Positions 1 through 8,296 are shown, counted from the stretch's first letter. The stretch: 64,000 nt of DNA from Syntrophopropionicum propionicicum_A (GCF_048984525.1 NZ_JBMGJC010000005.1:62001-126000), one strand, 5' to 3'. Notes: generated by a model not told the origin, from the letters alone. A program made the numbers and translations.

Positions 1-639
1 CACCCTGAACTCAAACAGGCTGTAGTAGTCCTCTTCCTTTCGGCACTGCGGGCAGCCGCCGTGATTTATTTTGTATTGTAGATAACCGAGGCCCATATTT
101 TGAGCTTTCAGCCGGCACCCGTCGCACAGCAGGACCTTCTGGCCGCCTTCAATAAAGACAATATCCAAACCTTCCGCCGCTGTAAAATCCCGCACGAACT
201 TTTTTAAAACATTTTCTTTTAAATCATAGAGATATTCTTCCCCACCTTTGGCGTAATGGTTCAGGTGATACAGAAAAAACGAGGCGCGCAAAAGCAGGGC
301 CGCCTTTTCCGGGTAATTTTCCAGGGAAAGCAGGAAATTCTTTTTTATGCCTGTATGCCTCAACGCCCTTTCCACGTCGTCCACCCTTTTGAACGCGGCT
401 CTCCTGGCGCCGAAACGCATGTTTTCCTCATAATGCCATTTTCTCCGCAATTGCGGCATCCGGGGTAAAAGATCTATTACTTCGTTCCTGTCAAAATAGT
501 ATTCCTCTCCTGTTTTATACTTCTTTGTGTCCTTCACCTCCAGGACGCCTTCCCGCACCAGCCTGCGGACGGAGGACGGAGTAATCCCCAGGGTTTCACC
601 CACCTCGGCAGCCGACATGTATTTTCCATCCAAACCCAT
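1..639 (-). CDS. HTH and zinc-finger protein, 3' end outside window
   Basis: The frame stays open from an ATG at 639 to the window edge (213 codons, no stop). A GGGGAGGA ribosome binding site lies just upstream of the ATG. The first 55 residues look like a MerR/excisionase-type winged helix (MSAAEVGETLGITPSSVRRL, then a YYFDRNEVIDLL segment typical of DNA-binding wings). Near the visible C-terminus two pairs, CDGC and CPQC about 20 residues apart, suggest a zinc-binding knuckle. The gene is divergent from the dynamin-like gene and shares a 167-bp intergenic region with it, so it could regulate that cluster; this is inference. The family is not recognised beyond the HTH. Confidence 0.7.
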   Translation of the reverse strand, partial: MGLDGKYMSAAEVGETLGITPSSVRRLVREGVLEVKDTKKYKTGEEYYFDRNEVIDLLPRMPQLRRKWHYEENMRFGARRAAFKRVDDVERALRHTGIKKNFLLSLENYPEKAALLLRASFFLYHLNHYAKGGEEYLYDLKENVLKKFVRDFTAAEGLDIVFIEGGQKVLLCDGCRLKAQNMGLGYLQYKINHGGCPQCRKEEDYYSLFEFRV

Positions 640-806
640 GCGCAATCCTCCCCACAGCGGCAACAACAATAATCTTTATTTTATCACTCACCGGACGTTA
701 TAACGATTCTACCCAATCTCCAGGGATAATATCAAGTCATAAAAGCAGATGCCCGTTAATATATAGAACCGTAAGAAACATTTGTCCACACGCGGAGGGC
801 TCTCAT

Positions 807-3206
807 ATGCCTGATCTATATCAATTTATCAACACTTCCGGGATCCTGAGAGAGCTGACAGGGCAAATTTTTAAGCCTCTCGTGGCAATCCTGGGGCCAT
901 TTAACTCCGGCAAGTCGACACTTATAAACAGCCTGCTTGGACTCAAGGTCAGCCCGGTCGGAGTCATACCAACGACTTCCCGACTGATTTACTTTGATTA
1001 CGGAAGTTCCTTCAGAGCGGCAGTGTATAATTTGCACCGGAAAGAAGTATTTCTGCAGCCGTCTGAGCTGTACTCTTTTCTGGCCAGAGAAAAACCTTCC
1101 GGCGGCCGTGTTGAGATCGAGCTGCCCTCCCCTGTTTTAAACAAGTGCCGGCTTTTGGACACTCCCGGCATAGACTCTCCCGATGCGGATTCAATAAATA
1201 TCTCCACACAGGCGGCTAAAAAAGCCGATAAGATTATTTATCTATTTCACCAGCGGGGTATTGAAGATAGCAGCCGTCTGTTTTTATATAAGCTTGCTTC
1301 AATCTGGAAAAACAATTGCCTTAACGATATTTCTTTCTGGCTGAACTGCAACCTGGGGGCAAGCGACGGCACTTCACTGGAAGTAACCCGCTCAGCGCTC
1401 AGGGAAATATTTTTGAGCCCGGTAAAGCTTAACACGATTAATACGTACCTGCGGGACAACATTGAGACAATTCAGCTTTTTTTAGAAGTGCAGCTGGCCC
1501 GGGAATACTTCCGGCAGGCTGCAGGAGAACTGAGAAAAATTGATGCCGGTATCCCGCAAAGATTAAAAAAAGTCGCCTCAATTAATGACGAAGCGCTTTT
1601 CCTCTCAGAGTTCTGGCGGATGGCGGAAACCACGAGGACGGTCCTGGAAGCCGGACGGATTATCCATACCATCCCCTTGTTTGTTAGAGAACTGGACAAC
1701 AGGCTGGAGGCAATGAACGCGGCCAACCTTAAAGGAATGGACGTAAAAATCGGCGGTACGGCATACAAGCCCAAAACACATTCAATAAGAGAAAACCGTA
1801 AGGCCCTCCTGGATCTCACCGGTCAGCTTGCTAACGATAATGTGATAAAAGACTATATAGACCGCCACAGCCTGGAAGAACTGTACCGAGCCATCGAAAT
1901 CGAACGTTTTACCGTGGCAGTCGCAGGCGGCTTTTCAACCGGCAAATCAACTTTTATCAATGCCCTGTTAAAAGACGATTTACTCCCTGCCGCCGATGGC
2001 CCTAAAACAGCGGCGATTACCAGGATTACGCACGGAAGCGCGAAAAAAGCCGTTATTTACACACCGCTTCAGACCACCCTGCAGTTCTATGAACGCGTTG
2101 GGGAAAAAGCAGTCCTGAACCGGGATGCGCTGGATGCCCTGGAAAGGTGGATAACAGCAGAAGTATCAGGCATATCGGTTCTCGAAGCATTTTTTGACGG
2201 GAGTTTTAAAGTTGTTGACGCCCGGCAAATGGCCGGGCTGATTAAAAAAACAAGAGAATTGTTCGCCGCGGGCGCTTTCGCCAGGACATCCCATACTGCC
2301 CTGCCGGCCTCCTACAAACGCATTCCGCTTAAAACGTTAAAAGGCGGCCATGTGCCGCAGAAGACCAGGGTGACTTTTAAAAACGCCGGCGCCAGGGAAT
2401 TCGACATCACGGAGCCGGCAGCAAGGCAGGAATTCTGGCAAGCCATGGGACAGGACTGCGCGCTTAAAATCAGTGAAGTGGAAATTCAATATCCCTCAGA
2501 GTTTTTAAAACTAGCGGTACTCATCGACACACCAGGCCTGGACTGGATCCAAAGACACCACCGCGAAAAGGCGTCGTCCAGCGTAAAAAACAGTGATATC
2601 TGCCTGGTTTTCCTGAACGGCAAACACATATTAAGCGATATGGAAAGGAATAATTTCGAGTCCTTATTCTGGCTTAACGATACGGGAAACGCCGGTTCAA
2701 AGGATCTCCTAAAAGAAGAGGAGAAAATATTTTATGTAATCAGCTTCGCTGACACCCTGACCCTGCCGCAGCGGGAGTCCGTCTACAACTATGTCATGAG
2801 CTTCCTTGCCAAGTCACCATTCCATGGGAAAAAGAAAAAAACAAAGCCGAAAATATTCATGATCTCCGGCCTGAAAGGGCTCACCGGCTCTGAAAGCGGG
2901 ATCAGCAGCCTGTTGAAAAGTATCGAAGAGGTCGTCCTGGAATATCGCGGCAGGAGCTTTTACCTCGGCAGGCTAAACGATCTGTATTCCATCCTTGACT
3001 CGGCTTCCCGGAGAATAAACAGTGAGGTCCAATCGGGCCGGCACCCTTATGATCAGAAAAAAATCCTGCGTGCCGCGCAGCAGAGATTAAGGGAATACAA
3101 ATCACAAATAAAAAGTGTCCGAAACACAATTTATGATTGCGGGAGGTTTGAAATCAGTGGAAAACGCGAGGCTTTTGGACGAGCGGCTGAGGAGGATTAT
3201 AAGTGA
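807..3206 (+). CDS. dynamin-like protein with two GTPase domains
   Basis: A 799-residue protein with two dynamin-family GTPase heads in tandem. Head 1 has a P-loop GPFNSGKST (30-38), switch threonines PTTSR (55-59) and DTPG (118-121). Head 2 has GGFSTGKST (374-382) and DTPG (574-577). The usual (N/T)KxD guanine-specificity motif is not obvious in either head; SFAD (646-649) may be the second one. Helical segments follow each head. Start ATG has a GGAGGG site 7 nt upstream. Two-headed bacterial dynamins such as B. subtilis DynA fuse or protect membranes, so a membrane-remodelling role is likely. The last 25-30 residues read poorly and a frameshift into the next gene is possible. Gene order suggests an operon with the next three small genes. 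Confidence 0.85.
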   Translation: MPDLYQFINTSGILRELTGQIFKPLVAILGPFNSGKSTLINSLLGLKVSPVGVIPTTSRLIYFDYGSSFRAAVYNLHRKEVFLQPSELYSFLAREKPSGGRVEIELPSPVLNKCRLLDTPGIDSPDADSINISTQAAKKADKIIYLFHQRGIEDSSRLFLYKLASIWKNNCLNDISFWLNCNLGASDGTSLEVTRSALREIFLSPVKLNTINTYLRDNIETIQLFLEVQLAREYFRQAAGELRKIDAGIPQRLKKVASINDEALFLSEFWRMAETTRTVLEAGRIIHTIPLFVRELDNRLEAMNAANLKGMDVKIGGTAYKPKTHSIRENRKALLDLTGQLANDNVIKDYIDRHSLEELYRAIEIERFTVAVAGGFSTGKSTFINALLKDDLLPAADGPKTAAITRITHGSAKKAVIYTPLQTTLQFYERVGEKAVLNRDALDALERWITAEVSGISVLEAFFDGSFKVVDARQMAGLIKKTRELFAAGAFARTSHTALPASYKRIPLKTLKGGHVPQKTRVTFKNAGAREFDITEPAARQEFWQAMGQDCALKISEVEIQYPSEFLKLAVLIDTPGLDWIQRHHREKASSSVKNSDICLVFLNGKHILSDMERNNFESLFWLNDTGNAGSKDLLKEEEKIFYVISFADTLTLPQRESVYNYVMSFLAKSPFHGKKKKTKPKIFMISGLKGLTGSESGISSLLKSIEEVVLEYRGRSFYLGRLNDLYSILDSASRRINSEVQSGRHPYDQKKILRAAQQRLREYKSQIKSVRNTIYDCGRFEISGKREAFGRAAEEDYK

Positions 3207-3351
3207 GGTGGGCAAACGCACCGGCGGTGAAATTAATAAATCCCTTCTGAGTGATTTTGAACACAGCGTACAGAGCATCCTGGATGAACGCTGCCGGCGG
3301 GAAACAGCCAGGTTTCTGACGCTGTTTAAAAAGGCTGTTGACAGAATTTAG
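3157..3351 (+). CDS. small helical protein, or frameshifted dynamin C-terminus
   Basis: A 64-residue, charged, probably all-helical product beginning at GTG 3157, overlapping the end of the dynamin-like gene in another frame. GGGAGG lies 10 nt before the GTG, so independent translation is possible. The frame opens only after a TAA at 3109, and the sequence reads like a continuation of the dynamin stalk helices (VENARLLDERLRRI). A single-base shift near the GCGGGAGG run at 3140-3146 would fuse it to the upstream protein. Whether this is a real overlapping gene, programmed frameshifting or a sequencing indel cannot be decided here. Confidence 0.5.
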   Translation: MENARLLDERLRRIISEVGKRTGGEINKSLLSDFEHSVQSILDERCRRETARFLTLFKKAVDRI

Positions 3352-3370
3352 TTTAAAAGGAGGTGTTAGT

Positions 3371-3655
3371 ATGGAACAAATGGACCGGACTGCTGTTGAA
3401 AAAGCCGGGGACGAGTTGATTCAAAAAATGCTCGGCGATATTCTTTTTGGATTAAAAGCTAAGATGGTGCAGCCTGTTATTGACGGAAACACCAAAATAA
3501 CCTCCCGCCTGGAAGAATTTGAGGCCGGCAACCGGGTGAGGATCGCTGAAATATTAGATAGGCTTGAAACGCTGGAAAGCGAGGTCCAAAAATTACCCCT
3601 GGTTATACTCACCGCCATAAGAGACGCTATCAACCAGGCTGGCGGAGGAAATTAA
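3371..3655 (+). CDS. small coiled-coil protein, unknown function
   Basis: A 94-residue protein from ATG 3371, with AAGGAGG ending 7 nt upstream. It is rich in charged residues and leucines, with a heptad-like stretch at about 45-75 (ITSRLEEFEAGNRVRIAEIL, then a second DRLETLESEVQKL repeat) indicating a coiled coil. There is no signal peptide or membrane segment. It lies 19 bp after the preceding small gene and one base before the next one, so the three are probably cotranscribed with the dynamin-like gene. The family is not recognised. A partner or adaptor for the GTPase is a reasonable guess from context only. Confidence 0.7.
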   Translation: MEQMDRTAVEKAGDELIQKMLGDILFGLKAKMVQPVIDGNTKITSRLEEFEAGNRVRIAEILDRLETLESEVQKLPLVILTAIRDAINQAGGGN

Positions 3656-3656
3656 G

Positions 3657-3917
3657 ATGACAGTTGAAAAGCTTCCGGAACAGGGTGAATTAGTCAGGTC
3701 GCTGGCATCGACCATACACAAAAATATGGTGGCGCCTTCCGCTGACCGGGCAGATATTGTTAACAGGGAAATACAACAAATGAGCCAAAAGCTGGCGGTG
3801 TTGGAAAAGGAACTTGATCGTCTGGACCGGTTCTGCCGGACGACGAGGTTTTGGGCCTGCTCACTGGCGGCTGGCGCCGCCCTCCTATCAATCGTGCTAT
3901 ACTTAATAGTCTCATAA
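3657..3917 (+). CDS. small tail-anchored coiled-coil protein
   Basis: An 86-residue protein. The N-terminal two thirds is hydrophilic and helical, with a coiled-coil stretch at about 35-60 (IVNREIQQMSQKLAVLEKEL). The C-terminus is one hydrophobic segment (about residues 67-85), so the protein is probably tail-anchored in the cytoplasmic membrane. It starts one base after the stop of the preceding gene, whose last codons carry the GGAGG ribosome site. It is the last gene of the dynamin cluster and ends at a strong terminator. It could recruit the GTPase to the membrane; this is inferred from topology and position only. Confidence 0.7.
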   Translation: MTVEKLPEQGELVRSLASTIHKNMVAPSADRADIVNREIQQMSQKLAVLEKELDRLDRFCRTTRFWACSLAAGAALLSIVLYLIVS

Positions 3918-3942
3918 AAAAACGGCGCTTTGCGCCGTTTTT
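3918..3942. terminator. bidirectional intrinsic terminator
   Basis: The stem CGGCGC / GCGCCG with a TTT loop is flanked by A-run and T-run, so it can stop transcription both from the dynamin cluster (+) and from the convergent small gene (-). It sits exactly between their stop codons. Confidence 0.9.
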
Positions 3943-4255
3943 ATCCGCTTTTTTGTCCCCTGTCATTCTTCATCATGGCGTAAACAAATGCGGTCGCTCC
4001 GGAAATGACCAGGACTTTTACCACAAAACTCATTGTTTCAGCCTTGAATCTTGTTTTCTCTTCTTTTAATTTTACCGCCGGGTCAGATTTTAAATCAATA
4101 TAAGTCCCCTTAGTTTCAAACTGAACCAGCTGCTTTTCAAGCTTTGCCATTCTTTCTTCATGTTTTGATATACCGCTCATAAAACTAATAACCTGAATGG
4201 CAAGGAAAGCCAGGGCAAATAAAATTAGAAGCGTCCGAGGGTTATTCACAAACAT
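3941..4255 (-). CDS. small protein with N- and C-terminal membrane segments
   Basis: About 104 residues. A hydrophobic segment at residues 7-27 is followed by a charged helical region with coiled-coil character (HEERMAKLEKQLVQFE) and a second hydrophobic segment near 78-95, then a basic tail. Both ends are predicted in the membrane with the middle on one face. ATG 4255 is too close to the AAGGGG site; GTG 4249 is 7 nt from it and is the likelier start. It converges on the dynamin cluster. The family is not recognised. The mix of membrane segment and coiled coil resembles the tail-anchored protein across the terminator, hinting at a shared role. Confidence 0.65.
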   Translation of the reverse strand: MFVNNPRTLLILFALAFLAIQVISFMSGISKHEERMAKLEKQLVQFETKGTYIDLKSDPAVKLKEEKTRFKAETMSFVVKVLVISGATAFVYAMMKNDRGQKSG

Positions 4256-4471
4256 TCCCCTTTTTTTGTCTAATGGATCTTTTTTGATGAACTGCGCGGT
4301 AAAATAAATTTAATAAATTTGTGTTATTAATAAATCCAACTTATTCTTAATAATATTGTCGCAAAATATCAGTAGAAACATTTAAATTATTTAACTCTAA
4401 TACAAATTATAAACTACATTTATATATAACACAATCTGTAAGCATTTTTTCATATAAGAACAATTTCAATA

Positions 4472-4480
4472 TGGTATAAT
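4472..4480 (+). promoter_or_regulatory. extended -10 promoter
   Basis: TGGTATAAT is an extended -10 element (TGnTATAAT) 28 bp before the manC start, in a 250-bp AT-rich gap. No good -35 is seen at the usual spacing, as is common for extended -10 promoters. It should drive manC and the phosphomannomutase gene. Confidence 0.6.
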
Positions 4481-4508
4481 TATCCTGTAAAAAAGAGGGG
4501 GTATCACG

Positions 4509-5582
4509 ATGCCTTACGCGGTGATCATGGCAGGCGGGCGGGGCGAAAGGTTCTGGCCGCGCAGCAGGATGTCCAGGCCAAAACAATTTTTAAACCTCAT
4601 CGGCGACAAAACAATGCTGCAGTTAACAGTTGAGCGAGTTGAAAAACTCGTCGGCATAGACAACACATATATAGTGGCGGGATCGGATTTTAAATCCATT
4701 ATTTCCGAACAGGTCCCTCACCTTCCCGGAGAGAACATCATCATCGAGCCTTTCGGGCGTGACACGGCCGCCGCTATTGGGCTGGCAGCATTAACACTGG
4801 AGCAGAAAAATCCCCGTGAAGTTATGATCGTGCTGCCGGCGGACCATTTCATCGGCAATATTCCCCGTTTCCATGAAGTTTTACGCAGCGCCGCGGCCGC
4901 CGCAGGCAAAAACAACTGTATCGTAACCCTGGGCATCACCCCGCACAGCCCTGAAACCGGTTATGGATATATACAGCGCGGCGACTTGCTGGACCATTAC
5001 GGCGGCACGCCTGTTTTCCGTGTTATCCGGTTTTTGGAGAAACCTGATTACAAACGCGCTTTGGAGTTTCTGAACAGCGGGGACTACCTGTGGAACAGCG
5101 GCATGTTCATCTGGCGGACAGACCTTATACTTAAAATGATTGAAAAACATGCGCCCCTGCTGGACAAAGGCTTAAAAGAGATCGGGCAGTACCTTGGCAG
5201 CGGCCAATATGACGATATGCTTGAAAAAGTATACAACGGACTGCCGAAAATATCCGTGGACTACGGAATTCTTGAAAAGGCCGACAGCGTCCTGGTCCTG
5301 CCCTGCGACTTCGCCTGGGATGACATCGGTTGCTGGACGGCAATTGGGAGTTACTCCGATAAAGACGAAAACGGCAACGTTTTCATGTCTGAAGGTGTAA
5401 TAATGGATACCGCCGGCACATATGTTTTTTCCCGGGACAAGCCAGTGGCGGTACTGGGTGTGGCAGATCTGATCGTGGTCAACGAAAGCGACAGCCTGAT
5501 GATCTGCCATAAGAGCCGCGCCCAGGAAATAAAAAATGTCGTGAGGACGCTCAAAGACAAGGGGTTAGAACATTTGCTTTAA
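4509..5582 (+). CDS. manC: mannose-1-phosphate guanylyltransferase
   Basis: A 357-residue nucleotidyltransferase making GDP-mannose from GTP and mannose-1-phosphate. The N-terminal signature MAGGRGERFWPRSR (about 7-20) followed by PKQF, then VLPADH, GYGYI and FLEKP, are the family's nucleotide- and sugar-binding motifs. The length fits the single-function form without the isomerase domain. Start ATG follows GAGGGGG. It precedes the phosphomannomutase gene by 31 bp, and the two together give mannose-6-P to GDP-mannose. No glycosyltransferase using the product is nearby. Confidence 0.9.
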   Translation: MPYAVIMAGGRGERFWPRSRMSRPKQFLNLIGDKTMLQLTVERVEKLVGIDNTYIVAGSDFKSIISEQVPHLPGENIIIEPFGRDTAAAIGLAALTLEQKNPREVMIVLPADHFIGNIPRFHEVLRSAAAAAGKNNCIVTLGITPHSPETGYGYIQRGDLLDHYGGTPVFRVIRFLEKPDYKRALEFLNSGDYLWNSGMFIWRTDLILKMIEKHAPLLDKGLKEIGQYLGSGQYDDMLEKVYNGLPKISVDYGILEKADSVLVLPCDFAWDDIGCWTAIGSYSDKDENGNVFMSEGVIMDTAGTYVFSRDKPVAVLGVADLIVVNESDSLMICHKSRAQEIKNVVRTLKDKGLEHLL

Positions 5583-5613
5583 AAACCTGAAAATGAATAG
5601 GAGGTAGGCAGTA

Positions 5614-6996
5614 TTGGCAGATATTAACCCGCAAATTTTCCGGCAGTATGATATCCGCGGGAAAGCCCAAAGGGATTTAAAAGACGAAACAATCGAGCTT
5701 CTGGGGAAAGCTTTCGGCGCTTATGTTAAAAAGTCAGGCAGCAAGCAGGTCCTGCTCGGCAGGGACAACCGGCTCAGCTCAGACCGCCTGCGGGAGGCTA
5801 TCAGCAGGGGGCTTTTATCCGCCGGCTGTGACGCGGTTGATATAGGCCTGGTGGTAACGCCGGCATTATACTACGCCCGCATCCATTATGGCATAGACGG
5901 CGGCATAATGATCACCGGCAGCCATAACCCGCCTGATGAAAACGGCTTTAAACTGGCTCTTGGCGGCGGTACTATTTATGGCGATGAAATCCAAAAGCTT
6001 AAGGATATGATGCTTGCAGGAGCCTTCCCGTCCGGGCCGGGCAACCTGGAGGAACGGGACGTGCTGCCCCACTACCTGTCCATGTTAAAAGAAAAAATAG
6101 TGCTGGGGCCGCGCAGGTTAAAGGTGGCGGTGGACTGCGGCAACGGCACCGCTTCCCTTGTCGCCGTTCAGATTCTGGAGAACTGGGGCTGTGAGGTTAT
6201 CCCTCTCTACTGTGAATCTGACGGCTCATTTCCCAACCACCAGCCAGACCCGGTCAAAACTGCCAACCTTACTGAACTGAGGAAAACTGTAAATGAAAAA
6301 GGCGCGGACCTGGGCATCGCGTTTGACGGCGATGCCGACAGGATCGGCGTCGTTGACGAGACAGGCGCAATCATCTGGGGAGACATGCTGATGTGCCTGT
6401 ACTGGCGGGAGATTATGGCAGCATACCCCGGCGCGCAGGCCATTATCGAGGTGAAATGTTCCCAGTCGCTGGTCGATGAGGTCGTCCGCCTGGGAGGCAA
6501 ACCCTTCTTCTATAAAACGGGGCATTCTCTGATCAAGGCAAAAATGAAAGAAATCGGCGCCGTATTTACCGGAGAAATGTCGGGGCACATTTTCTTCGCA
6601 GACGAATATTACGGCTATGATGACGCATTCTACGCCGCGGGCCGCCTCTTGAGGATACTGTCCAACAGCGACGAACCGCTTTCAAAAATGCTGGCCGGCA
6701 TACCCAAATATTATTCAACTGCGGAAACAAGGGTGCCCTGCCCGGACCAGGATAAGTTCAGGGTGGTAAAGGACCTGGTGGAGCAATTTAAACGTCAATA
6801 TGAAGTAATAGACGTGGACGGGCTGCGGGTACTGTTCGGAGACGGCTGGGGGCTGGTCAGGGCTTCCAATACCCAACCGGTCCTGGTTACCAGGTGCGAG
6901 GCAAAGACCACGGCAGGACTGGAAAGGATCTGCGGCATTATGATGGGCGCCCTGGAGAAATACCCCGAAGTCGGAAAGTTTAGCTGGGAGTATTAA
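5614..6996 (+). CDS. manB: phosphomannomutase / phosphoglucomutase
   Basis: A 460-residue alpha-D-phosphohexomutase interconverting hexose-6-P and hexose-1-P. Landmarks are the catalytic phosphoserine loop TGSHNPP (Ser103), the metal loop DGDADR (238-243), the sugar loop GEMSGH (320-325) and the phosphate loop RASNTQP (416-422). The start is TTG at 5614 behind AGGAGG. It is downstream of manC in an apparent two-gene operon and would supply mannose-1-phosphate. Whether glucose or mannose phosphates are preferred cannot be read from these motifs. Confidence 0.9.
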   Translation: MADINPQIFRQYDIRGKAQRDLKDETIELLGKAFGAYVKKSGSKQVLLGRDNRLSSDRLREAISRGLLSAGCDAVDIGLVVTPALYYARIHYGIDGGIMITGSHNPPDENGFKLALGGGTIYGDEIQKLKDMMLAGAFPSGPGNLEERDVLPHYLSMLKEKIVLGPRRLKVAVDCGNGTASLVAVQILENWGCEVIPLYCESDGSFPNHQPDPVKTANLTELRKTVNEKGADLGIAFDGDADRIGVVDETGAIIWGDMLMCLYWREIMAAYPGAQAIIEVKCSQSLVDEVVRLGGKPFFYKTGHSLIKAKMKEIGAVFTGEMSGHIFFADEYYGYDDAFYAAGRLLRILSNSDEPLSKMLAGIPKYYSTAETRVPCPDQDKFRVVKDLVEQFKRQYEVIDVDGLRVLFGDGWGLVRASNTQPVLVTRCEAKTTAGLERICGIMMGALEKYPEVGKFSWEY

Positions 6997-7004
6997 TACT
7001 TAAA

Positions 7005-7033
7005 GTAACAGCCGGCCGAAAGCCGGCTGTTAC
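7005..7033 (+). terminator. strong hairpin after phosphomannomutase gene
   Basis: Perfect 12-bp stem GTAACAGCCGGC / GCCGGCTGTTAC with a 5-base loop, 9 bp after the stop codon. No T-run follows, so it may be a transcript-stabilising hairpin or part of the repeat cluster just downstream rather than a classic terminator. Confidence 0.5.
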
Positions 7034-7036
7034 ATC

Positions 7037-7156
7037 GGGGACATATCTCGGCCCAAAAGAAATGCCAAAAATAGAGATGTGTCCCCTTTCCGCTGTCTTG
7101 GTACCGTTTAACAACAGCCATACGTTGTACGTTGTGTCCCCGTACCGCTGTCTTGG
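7037..7156. repeat. REP-like GGGGACA/TGTCCCC inverted repeat remnant
   Basis: GGGGACATATCT (7037-7048) pairs with AGATGTGTCCCC (7075-7086) with one wobble-like mismatch. A second TGTCCCC occurs at 7135-7141, and CCGCTGTCTTGG is repeated directly at 7090-7101 and 7145-7156. Such GGGGACA-bounded palindromes are typical of REP elements mobilised by IS200-like (RAYT) transposases. No transposase gene is in the window. Confidence 0.5.
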
Positions 7157-7162
7157 CGCAGA

Positions 7163-7204
7163 TCCCACGTCCCACGTCTCACGTCTCACTTCTCACGTCT
7201 CAAA
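7163..7204. repeat. heptanucleotide tandem repeat, about six copies
   Basis: Six consecutive 7-base units: TCCCACG twice, TCTCACG, TCTCACT, TCTCACG, TCTCAAA. It lies between the REP-like remnant and the next gene. Copy number could vary between strains by slippage. Confidence 0.8.
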
Positions 7205-7270
7205 AGGGTGTATCCCATTTCCTCCAAACCCATATTATATATAATAATGCTTTTATTGGAGAGAAATCAA

Positions 7271-8296
7271 ATGGTACACACAAACAACGCACCGGAGCTT
7301 CTTGACGCGCTCAAAAGCAATATGGCGGCGCAGATAAACTGGCTGAAAAGCTGCCAGATCCTAAAGCCCGGCAATCCTGCTGACGGGGCTATCACCAGGT
7401 ACCCGGACCAGGGCTGGATAACGCCGTATTTCTCAAATTTCGCCGCCATGGCTATGCTGGAAGATCCCTCCTGCCACCCTTCAGTTGAGCGCTACCTGGA
7501 CTGGTACCTGCGAAACTTGGAGGATAACGGCACTATCCTTGACTACCATTACGATGAAAATTTCAATTTCAAGACTGCCGCGCCTGATTCTGAAGACGCC
7601 TATGCGGGGACCCTCCTCTCCCTTGCTTTTAATTATCACGAAAAAACAAGCCGTACACACTGGATCAGGGAAAACCTCGAAAGATTAAAAAAAGTGGCAA
7701 AAGCTATAATAAAACTGATGGACCGCGACGGCCTGACGTTCGCATTGGCCGGTTACAGGGTAAAATACCTCATGGATAACTGTGAAACATACCGTGGCCT
7801 GGCAGATTTTGTGCTGCTGCTTGATCTGCTGGGAGATCAGGAAACACGATATTTTAAGAGCAAGGCGGAGGCTATAGCCGGGGGAATTGAGAAGGTCCTC
7901 CTTAACCGCCACAGGGATTGCTACCACCCGAGCAAAACAGGCTGGATAAAGCCGGGCATCAACTTAAAAAAATTTTACCCCGATGCCACGTGCCAGTCAT
8001 TCCCCGTGCTTTACGGGCTGATCGAACCTGAATCAGGCAGGGGCGCCCGCCTTTATAACCTTTTTAATGAGTACCACGGAAATTGGGTGACTATAGAGCC
8101 GCCTGACTACCCCTGGATGATCCTGGGTCTGTACGCGTGCCTGCACGGGGATTACAGCAGGGCTTATGAAAAAATCCGCCACGCCAGGGAAGTATTTATA
8201 GACACCGGGTCCGGCAATTGGTTCTGCGCGGAGAGCGCATTCTTCGTACTTACCTGCGCCAGGTTGATCCGGGACCATGACAGGTGGCTCCGGTAA
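7271..8296 (+). CDS. six-hairpin glycosidase-like protein
   Basis: About 341 residues. The pattern of repeated helices with aromatic residues (GWITPYFSNFAAMAML, YLDWYLRNLEDNGTI, and an ENGTWF-like SGNWFCAESAFFVL near the end) resembles the (alpha/alpha)6 barrel of six-hairpin glycosidases and related enzymes. No signal peptide is seen, so it is probably cytoplasmic. ATG 7271 is preferred over upstream in-frame starts because GGAGAG lies 7 nt before it. It sits between GDP-mannose synthesis genes and an IMPase-family plus GH15 gene, suggesting a carbohydrate role. Substrate and even catalytic activity are unknown. Confidence 0.6.
   Translation: MVHTNNAPELLDALKSNMAAQINWLKSCQILKPGNPADGAITRYPDQGWITPYFSNFAAMAMLEDPSCHPSVERYLDWYLRNLEDNGTILDYHYDENFNFKTAAPDSEDAYAGTLLSLAFNYHEKTSRTHWIRENLERLKKVAKAIIKLMDRDGLTFALAGYRVKYLMDNCETYRGLADFVLLLDLLGDQETRYFKSKAEAIAGGIEKVLLNRHRDCYHPSKTGWIKPGINLKKFYPDATCQSFPVLYGLIEPESGRGARLYNLFNEYHGNWVTIEPPDYPWMILGLYACLHGDYSRAYEKIRHAREVFIDTGSGNWFCAESAFFVLTCARLIRDHDRWLR

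Noticed and set aside
256..468. Short plus-strand open frame opposite the HTH/zinc-finger gene
   Set aside because: The minus strand has a better-supported gene with a ribosome site, HTH motif and zinc-binding cysteines.
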